39,523 nucleotides of DNA from Amoebophrya sp. A120. Taxonomy: Eukaryota; Sar; Dinophyceae; Syndiniales; Amoebophryaceae. Positions 33,181 to 39,523 of this stretch are shown here, piece by piece. Within the stretch, counting starts at the first letter, position 1. The number at the start of each line of letters is the position of its first letter. The stretch is from NCBI GenBank assembly GCA_905178155.1, contig CAJINV010000006.1:1-39523 (forward strand), read 5' to 3'. Under the pieces are notes generated by a model, which was not told the origin of the DNA, searched no databases, and saw only the letters and a list, made by a program, of their open reading frames with translations. The position numbers and the translations under genes are program-made.

Positions 33181-34030
33181 GGCGCCGCACCGGACCGGTG
33201 CGGCGCTAATGAAGAAGCACTGCTGCAGGCCAATTTTCAATCGGGAGAAGGCAGCAATGCTTCCCTCAAGGGCGCCGCACCGGACCGGTGCGGCGCTAAT
33301 GAAGAAGCACTGCTGCAGGCCAATTTTCAACCGGGAGAAGGCTTGCAGCAATGCTTCCCTCAAGGGCGCCGCACCGGACCGGTGCGGCGCTAATGAAGAA
33401 GCACTGCTGCAGGCCAATTTTCAATCGGGAGAAGGCAGCAATGCTTCCCTCAAGGGCGCCGCACCGGACCGGTGCGGCGCTAATGAAGAAGCACTGCTGC
33501 AGGCCAATTTTCAACCGGGAGAAGGCTTGCAGCAATGCTTCCCTCAAGGGCGCCGCACCGGACCGGTGCGGCGCTAATGAAGAAGCACTGCTGCAAGCCA
33601 ATTTCCAATCGGGAGAAGGCTTGCAGCAATGCTTCCCTCAAGGGCGCCGCACCGGACCGGTGCGGCGCTAATGAAGAGGCACTGCTGCAGGCCAATTTCC
33701 AATCGGGAGAAGGCTTGCAGCAATGCTTCCCTCAAGGGCGCCGCACCGGACCGGTGCGGCGCTAATGAAGAAGCACTGCTGCAGGCCAATTTCCAATCGG
33801 GAGAAGGCTTGCAGCAATGCTTCCCTCAAGGGCGCCGCACCGGACCGGTGCGGCGCTAATGAAGAAGCACTGCTGCAGGCCGATTTCCAATCGGGAGAAG
33901 GCTTGCAGCAATGCTTTCCTCAAGGGCGCCGCACCGGACCGGTGCGGCGCTAATGAAGAAGCACTGCTGCAGGCCAATTTCCAAGCGGGAGAAGGCTTGC
34001 AGCAATGCTTCCCTCAAGGGCGCCGCACCG
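33181..34030. repeat. 90/94-bp satellite with a 25-nt palindrome per unit
   Basis: Units start near 33181, 33271, 33365, 33455, 33549, 33643, 33737, 33831 and 33925. Each starts with a palindrome of 12-bp arms (GCGCCGCACCGG..) around a central A. The first units alternate 90 and 94 bp because of a TTGC insertion; later units are all 94 bp. Confidence 0.95.
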
Positions 34031-34110
34031 GCTGCAAGCCAATTTTCAAGCGGGGGAAGGCTTGCAACAATGCTTCCCTCAAGCGGGAAAATTCTACAGT
34101 GCTTGTTTCA

Positions 34111-34325
34111 AGTGCGCGCGGTTTCGCACCTGATTCTTTGAGCCCGGCCAGAACAAAAGTTGCCACTTTTGCCTTTCAAAAAGTGGCCACCTTTCTCTCC
34201 CAAAAAGTGCGCGTGGTTTCGCACCTGATTCCTGAAGCCCGGCCAGAACAAAAGTTGCCACTTTTGCCTTTCAAAACGTGGCCACCTTTCTCTCCCAAAA
34301 AGTGCGCGCGTTTCGCACCTGGTTC
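34111..34325. repeat. 95-bp tandem repeat, about 2.2 copies
   Basis: AGTGCGCG(C/T)GGTTTCGCACC begins units at 34111, 34206 and 34301. AGTGGCCACTTT-like inverted motifs lie inside. Confidence 0.9.
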
Positions 34326-34763
34326 TTTGGGTTCCTGCAGTCTACGCTTTAGCGCTTTTTGGTCTTTAAGAGCCATTTGGCCAAGAGTACCGCTCTCCGC
34401 TATTGCACAAAGCTCTTACCGAATCTAAGTAAAAGGGTACCTCTCGACCATTGAATTTCGTGTCTTCAGTATCCCTTCGAAGCGCGCGCCTAAGCTACTA
34501 TTGCCGTGCTTTTCGGGCGAAGTTTACCTAAAAGCAGAACCTTTCGAGCCCGGGGGTGTATATGTATGCAAAAAGTCGGAGTTTATTATTTCTGCAGCGC
34601 AAAACAATCCTTGTATAGTGCAAAATATGTTGCTTTCATCAGTCCCTTTCGCTGCCACATCCTTGCCATGACAATACAGAAATTAATTCCGTAGTGATGC
34701 TCGAGGCGCACGACAATTGTAGCTGTGGTACCAAGGATTTTCATCTGCATAATCGGAGACCCC

Positions 34764-34993
34764 GATCGAGCTGGAAAAAACCCCACCTTCCTACACCGAA
34801 GTGAGAAACTTGCTGATGCTGAGTTGAGTACCGAAACGCATGACAGACTGCGTGCACAGTGCTCCTTGCAGCTGGTCCTGGTTCCTCTTCTCGCAAGACA
34901 AATCTGATTTGTGGTTACAAAGCAGCATCCATCATGACAAATCCCCGCTTTGAGTACTCTTATTGGGAGGCTGTAGGAGTTTTCCTCGCGATA
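34764..34993. mobile_element. Degenerate family C element, apparently intergenic
   Basis: Internal sequence and the CGCGATA end resemble family C, with decayed edges (GATCGAGCTGGAAAAAACC). No in-frame exons were found on either side, so it may be a relic beyond the 3' end of the RING gene. Confidence 0.5.
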
Positions 34994-35186
34994 AGCCCGT
35001 GCACTGTGCAGACCGTGTTCGGCTTGGTATGGAAAGGAAAAACGAGAATAGGACCAGGAGGAGAGGTTGCTGAGTCTTGATATCATGCAGAAACGTTGCT
35101 CTCTAATTGATGGGCAGAAGCATCACAATCAGGGCTGAGCTAGCTGGTGTCAACATACAGAAAAAGAAAGCTTGGCGACGCCTGTA

Positions 35187-37287
35187 CTATTGTGTTGGGA
35201 ACCGACGGTGAGAACGGACTCTCCTCGCGAATTCCGACGAGTTTTTCACTTCGTACTGCAGTTGCGGATACCGGATGTCCCAGGTTTTCCTCGTGGCCGC
35301 CTGCTGCAGTGACGGTTGCTCTGCTGGTGCCGCACTTTTTGCCGGCACGCTCGCGGCCGGCTCAACACTTGGGCCAGCGGGTTCCTCAGCGACGGTGTGC
35401 GGGTCTGCTTCCTGCTTTCCCGAGGACGCGCTGCTCCGGCCGCTGGTATTTATTTCCGCGCACACGACTTGCGCCGTTGGGTCGGAGGTGTCGTTATGCA
35501 CTGCAAAAATGTCTGGGTCTGGAAGCAGGATGGAACTTGTAATGCTAATTCTGGATCGTGCAAAAATCTGTGTTGCATGAATGCCAAAAGTTGTCCACTT
35601 TTGACCAAGTTGAGAGGAAGTTTCTCATGCAGGATAGGAATGATACGGATCTCACAGAATGATCTGTCATGCTAGGTCCTGCATTCCAGACGCTATAGTT
35701 CATGGAAAATCTGCATGACAAGGCGCACAACCTTCCAGACCCAGACATTTTTGCATTTGATAGTCGTCTCCAGTCGGACCACCGCCTTTTGTCGTGGTAG
35801 GGTCGGTGGTGGCGGGAGGATTCTCGTTATGCGTGGTGGTTGGGCCGCTGCCTGTAGTTCCACACAGAGGGAGCACGGGGACGTCGACCAGTTGTGGCAC
35901 CACCATGTGTGTACTGACAGCCCTTATCAAAATGAAAAATCCCCCTTCCCCAGGTCGAAACGGCACGCCTCAGAAAATTTGTAATGCTGATTTGTGACCA
36001 CAAATCGCGCCTGTCTTGTAAGAAAGCAACGCCACAGACAACCGCCCCATTATGCAGGCAGTTTGTAGTAATGCTGGTGGGCCTACAGCATAGACGCTCC
36101 TCATGCTACAGTGCCTAGGCCAAAACCTCTGTACCCTGGCATGATATGGCCATGCAATCCTCCACTGCAAGACAAAGGCGATTTGTGGCCACAAATCAGC
36201 ATTACAAATTTCCGTTTCGATATGGGGAGGGGGGATTTTTGCTCGCGATAGCCCTGCAGCAAGGGCACTTGAGCGGATTTTTCACGTGCTGGACGCGCGG
36301 GAGGATTTGCCCAGGAGAACGGAATATGCACTGCAAAAATGTCTGGGTCTGGAAACGTGTGATGCAAGAAGTCCGTCAATGACAAATGCACTGTAATGCG
36401 CGGCCAAGTATGACAAGTTTGTTTGAGCTTCTGTTCTGCGTACTTACTCCGCATCAGAAACTGCGTTTTTGTATGACAGGTGAGAGAGGCAGAGGCTGTT
36501 TTCTGGCCACGCAATACAGATTTGAGGGCCATGCCAGACCAGCATGGCAAGTCTCGCGAGCTCTCAGACCCAGACATATTTGCATTCGATACGGATCCGC
36601 ACTTCCCGCGTTGTGACCACGGTGGATTCATAGTCCTTTATGCAGGCCGTGTGGAAGACGTGGCCGCAGGTATCCTATGCAAAAACGTCCCCAGCACCCC
36701 AGAGTTGTCATGCAAATCTGCATGCTGAAAATGTTTCCCATGCGGAGCCCCATGAGAAGCATTTTTCGCTAGTCGAGTTTTTAGAATTTGTGATGCTCAA
36801 ACCAGCATAAGGCGCTAGATTTGTAACGCTGTTGCACTAGCTAAACACGACTACACTTCTGCCAGCCCAAACTTGTCATGCGTAACAGCCAAAGCTTGTC
36901 GATTTGTCTTGCAGATTTCCCAACTTGACTATGCCTATGGGATGGGGACGTTTTTACATATGATAGCAGGGGATCAGCTGGGACACCTGGTCGTCCGGAT
37001 CCATGATGTCCAAACAGATTTTATGGCGTTCTCAACTGTTACATCCTCAACTGTTACACGAATTTGTTATGCAAGAATGGCAAACAAAGTGAAAGGACGG
37101 AGCTTGCGCGTCTTGCATGACAGATTTGGTACAGATTTAGACGCTGTTATTACAGCCATTCGAGAACTTGTCATGCGAAGCAGCTGGATCGTCTGGTGGC
37201 TCATGGTCATTTTGCATGACAAGTCAGGTAGCAGTTGAGAATGTAACGTTTGAGAACGCCATAGATTTGGCATTCTGGCTGCAGCAT
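35187..37287 (-). CDS. RING-finger protein, probable E3 ubiquitin ligase
   Basis: Six exons (37287-37264, 37016-36966, 36665-36592, 36319-36251, 35919-35763, 35489-35187) total 678 nt, exactly 226 codons with the stop, once five introners are removed. The product is 225 aa. The RING is at the very N-terminus: CQICLDIM, then IPCGHVFHTACI, then LKCPCCRA, giving the Cys/His ligand order of a C3H2C3-like RING. There is a 30-residue insert rich in basic residues before the last CPCC pair. The rest is low-complexity Thr/Pro/Ala/Glu linker and a basic tail. RING proteins recruit E2 enzymes; the substrate is unknown. The start is the ATG just before the first Cys. The same frame stays open upstream through a CAG run and a hydrophobic stretch, but no other ATG is visible there. 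Confidence 0.85.
35495..35762. mobile_element. Introner, family A
   Basis: A termini; exact repeat GTCGT. Last intron of the RING gene. Confidence 0.9.
35925..36250. mobile_element. Introner, family C
   Basis: TATCAAAATGAAAAATCCCC and GGGGATTTTTGCTCGCGATA; exact repeat GCCCT. Immediately after the final RING cysteines. Confidence 0.9.
36325..36591. mobile_element. Introner, family A
   Basis: Typical A termini; flanking CGGAA/CGGAT (4 of 5). In the RING gene. Confidence 0.85.
36671..36965. mobile_element. Introner, family B
   Basis: TATCCTATGCAAAAACGTCC at one end, GTTTTTACATATGATA at the other; exact repeat GCAGG. Splits CGH of the RING. Confidence 0.9.
37022..37263. mobile_element. Introner, family E (only copy here)
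   Basis: Terminal inverted repeat TATGGCGTTCTCAACTGTTA, with an internal second TCAACTGTTAC motif on each side. Exact flanking repeat GATTT. It splits the first CxxC of the RING domain. Confidence 0.85.
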
Positions 37288-37299
37288 CTTGTTGTTCGC

Positions 37300-38300
37300 G
37301 CGTAGTTGATGTACTAGTAGAAGCTTGTAAATAAAAAACTGGATGAAGCTGTAGTACTGCTGCTGCTGCTGCTGCTTAGCAGCAGCTGTTCGCCACGTCT
37401 GCTTTCCTAAATGCACCACTCTGCTGCAGCTCCGCCTGGCACTGTGAGCTCTTCGACTTCTAGGAGCATTGAAACAACGTAAATGACGACCACGAGAAGT
37501 CGGTGGTGTGATTCATTTCACTGCAAGCAGAAGTTTAGAAGTATTGTAAAGCTAAACTTCTCGTCGTTGTCGTCGTCGTCCTGGAACTTTTGCAGCTAGA
37601 GAAGTCGTGTTTCGCCTCCCCTCCACACTCCGGCTCCTTCGCTCTCTCTCTCTCTCTCTTTGTCTTCTGATGTTCTTCCGTAAATCGGTCTGTCTCATTT
37701 CACTTTCTCGTACTGATTTTGATCATGTAGCCGTCTGCAATTTTCTACAGAAAATCTCCTTGGTGACAAACAGCAGAGGGAGTTCTTGCACAGGAAAGCA
37801 GTTCTTGCACCGCTAGAGACGGGTTTCTTCTTCAAAGCATCCAGTTTCTAGCCTGATATTTCTGTAGTTTCTGTCTGGTGGTTCTCGTCCTGGGAAATTG
37901 GAAGGATAGGACAACGACATCAAGAACCTTACCCTGCGAATTAGATTTTACCGACGGTTTCTCGTAAAGTAAACCGTTGTTGATAAAAGAGCATCTTATT
38001 CATTATTTCAGCCACCTCTACGACTGACGTCACAGCGAATAGTTCGTTTATGATTTAGTGTAGTAGTGCCCTATTCTTCTAAGAACTGTGGTATGGAAAT
38101 GGAAAAGAAATGCACGGCGATCGCGAGTGCAGTTCGATGCTTGTGCTGCTTTCACATCGATGAAAACTGCAGTTCAATGCAAGAATGGCAATATGACAAT
38201 AAGCAAATCTTCATCCTTATCCGCATCTTCATACCAAAGTAAATAATCTTCAACATCCTTATCCGCATTTACCTCGCGGCCACTCTCATGCATAATTCGC
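37300..38300. other. Intergenic region between RING and hydrolase genes
   Basis: AT-rich. Holds a (CT)n run near 37642-37658 and no coding exon or intact element that I can support. It would contain the hydrolase 3' end and the RING gene promoter. Confidence 0.6.
37340..37385. repeat. CTG/CAG microsatellite
   Basis: Six uninterrupted CTG triplets upstream of the RING gene start. On the gene strand it reads as a Gln run in the open frame before the likely ATG, so it is probably 5' leader. Confidence 0.85.
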
Positions 38301-38303
38301 AAA

Positions 38304-39523
38304 CTACGCTCTTCTCGTTAATAAAATACGTTTTTGCCGGGCACCTTGCGATCGTGGCGCTATTTCTCTTTCCATACTCCTCACATGCTATCATACGAAA
38401 AAAGTGTTTCCCTGTAAGGATTTTGCAAGTTGTGCATCACATGAAACAGAAAATCTGCCATGCGCGCTTCCCAATTTAAACCGCTCCTAAAAGTCCAATG
38501 TCTTGCGGGTGTAGCAAGACAGATACTTCTGTGTTCCATTCTATGCATCACAAGTTCACAGTGAAACAGTTTTTTCTTGTGATACATGCGACTCAATCTC
38601 CGTCCACTCTGGAGCCCGGTAGCGGTGCCCCGTGCCTTGCAGCAACACAGACGTGCAGCGGCCGGAAGACAGGAAGCCCGAGGCCGCCAGGTCACTTGCG
38701 TATCAAATGTAAAAGTGTCTGGGTCTGGAAGAATGCGAAATTTGTTATGCTGTTTTTGCATGACACAGAATGTCTGTCATGGAAGCCCTAGCATCACAGA
38801 TCTTTAGAGGCCTTCCTGATACCTGTGCTGCATGACAAATGCCCTCCACGCGTAGCACAAACCGGACTCCTTTTGCTGGTCATGCAATACAGAATTTTTT
38901 AGAGTCCAAAGTTAGCATCACAAGTTCCAACCTTCCACACCCAGACATTTTTGGAATCCATATTGCGGCCTGGCAGTCGATGATTTTGTCCTCGTCGCCG
39001 TGGAGAATCAGCACTTTTGGTCGACTATCAAGTGCAGAAATGTCTGGGTCTGGAAGGATGTAGCTTGTGATGCGCATTTCAGAACACACAAAAATCTCTG
39101 ATGCATAGGCAGCAAAAGCTGCTCACTTTCTCTCACCAAAATGGGTGACTTGTCATGCGGATTCGGCATTGCGGAAGCTTCTCGAAACCTGTGATGCTAG
39201 AGCTTCCATGCCAGACCTTCTGTGTCATGCAGAAACAGCATCACTATTCCAGACCCAGACATTTTTACATTTGATATCGACGCGGTGAAAAAACAGACGA
39301 ATTATCGGTGCTGGCAACACGACCCGGAAAAGATCCCGCTCGTTTCTCCTTGCCACCAGTTCTTTCTGCAATCTCGACTTTCACACTGCTTGTTGCAACA
39401 TCCGTGCTACAGTTTTTATCTGCGGCGGATGAAGCCGGCGCGTCGAGTATCCTGTGTAAAAACGTGTCCATACCAGAGTCGAGATGGGAAATCTGCTAGA
39501 CAAATCAACCAGCTGTGGTTGCT
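38304..39523 (-). CDS. Alpha/beta hydrolase, C-terminal part (gene runs off window end)
   Basis: Exons at 39442-39277, 39020-38963, 38695-38585 and 38383-38304 join in frame (TAG stop at 38306-38304) when three introners are removed. The gene is 5'-truncated by the window edge. The second exon encodes PKVLILHGDEDKIID, the strand-turn that carries the acid residue of alpha/beta hydrolases. The third encodes LLQGTGHRYRAPEW, where the His after GTG is the likely catalytic His. The nucleophile elbow (GxSxG) would lie upstream, outside the window. The first visible exon is a Ser/Ala/Lys-rich insert, unusual between the core strands. The tail after the His is short and basic (SQGARQKR). The family is clear but the substrate (lipid, peptide or acyl-thioester) cannot be told. 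Confidence 0.8.
38389..38584. mobile_element. Introner, family D
   Basis: Ends TATCATACGAAAAAAGTG and CAGTTTTTTCTTGTGATA; exact flanking repeat CATGC. Last intron of the hydrolase. Confidence 0.9.
38701..38962. mobile_element. Introner, family A
   Basis: Ends TATCAAATG and CCATA; exact flanking repeat TTGCG. In the hydrolase, between the acid-residue strand and the His exon. Confidence 0.9.
39026..39276. mobile_element. Introner, family A
   Basis: TATCAAGTGCAGAAATGTCT at one end and its inverted counterpart at the other. The flanking repeat TCGAC is exact. It lies inside the hydrolase; removal with one repeat copy joins RR to PKVLILHG in frame. Confidence 0.9.
39448..39523. mobile_element. 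Introner, family B, cut by window end
   Basis: Starts TATCCTGTGTAAAAACG after TCGAG, next to a hydrolase exon, and runs off the window. Confidence 0.8.

Noticed and set aside
32903-33953. Repetitive proteins in the 90/94-bp satellite on both strands
   Set aside because: Open frames arise on both strands of a palindromic GC-rich satellite; no start context, exon structure or unique sequence supports translation.
34586-35086. 166-aa minus-strand open frame
   Set aside because: It reads through a degenerate family C element, so most of the protein is element sequence.
5583-39523. Elements as ordinary intergenic MITEs
   Set aside because: Almost all interrupt open frames, and the flanking exons rejoin in frame. 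Only the relic at 34764-34993 looks intergenic.

Overview
This window looks like nuclear DNA of an alveolate, most likely a dinoflagellate of the parasitic Syndiniales type (Amoebophrya-like). The reasons are spliced eukaryotic genes, all on the minus strand; a secreted protein with a CPW-WPC cysteine domain, a family known from alveolates; and many introns that are themselves short transposon-like elements (introners) with non-canonical ends. No rRNA, tRNA, CRISPR array or bacterial operon is visible. The species is inference.

The dominant signal is a set of about 40 elements of 90-350 bp. Nearly all begin TATC and end GATA (or one-base variants), carry terminal inverted repeats, and are flanked by a 5-bp direct repeat, exact in 19 cases. 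I sort them by terminus into six families, A-F. If each element plus one copy of its flanking repeat is removed, reading frames join. This works at 12 of 12 junctions in the gene at 5583-10522, 5 of 5 in the RING gene, 3 of 3 in the hydrolase, 3 of 3 in the CPW-WPC gene, 3 of 3 in the gene at 17414-19062, and 5 of 5 plus 8 of 8 in the beta-helix gene. These elements therefore behave as introns made by transposition. A second class of ordinary GT-AG introns also occurs.

Layout on the minus strand, from high to low coordinates: C-terminal part of an alpha/beta hydrolase (39523-38304); RING-finger protein (37287-35187); GC-rich satellites (34330-33030); small unknown gene (32769-32135); large right-handed beta-helix protein (31703-25207); satellite block (24040-22170); secreted CPW-WPC protein (21851-20393); a cluster of related small genes (19971-12749) holding three intact paralogues and two duplicated C-terminal exons; a doubtful gene (about 12730-11571); a large unknown protein split by at least 12 introners (about 10522-5583); a small gene (5293-4759); a two-exon or longer gene (3444-2181); and a last unknown gene (1302-661) running into satellite DNA (760-340).

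The paralogue cluster is the most informative part. Two full paralogues share three GT-AG introns at the same positions and phases. One of them carries three additional introns, all introners, and two of these fall inside coding sequence that aligns without a break in its sister. This is a local before-and-after record of intron gain. Gene functions beyond the RING, hydrolase, beta-helix and CPW-WPC calls are unknown to me.
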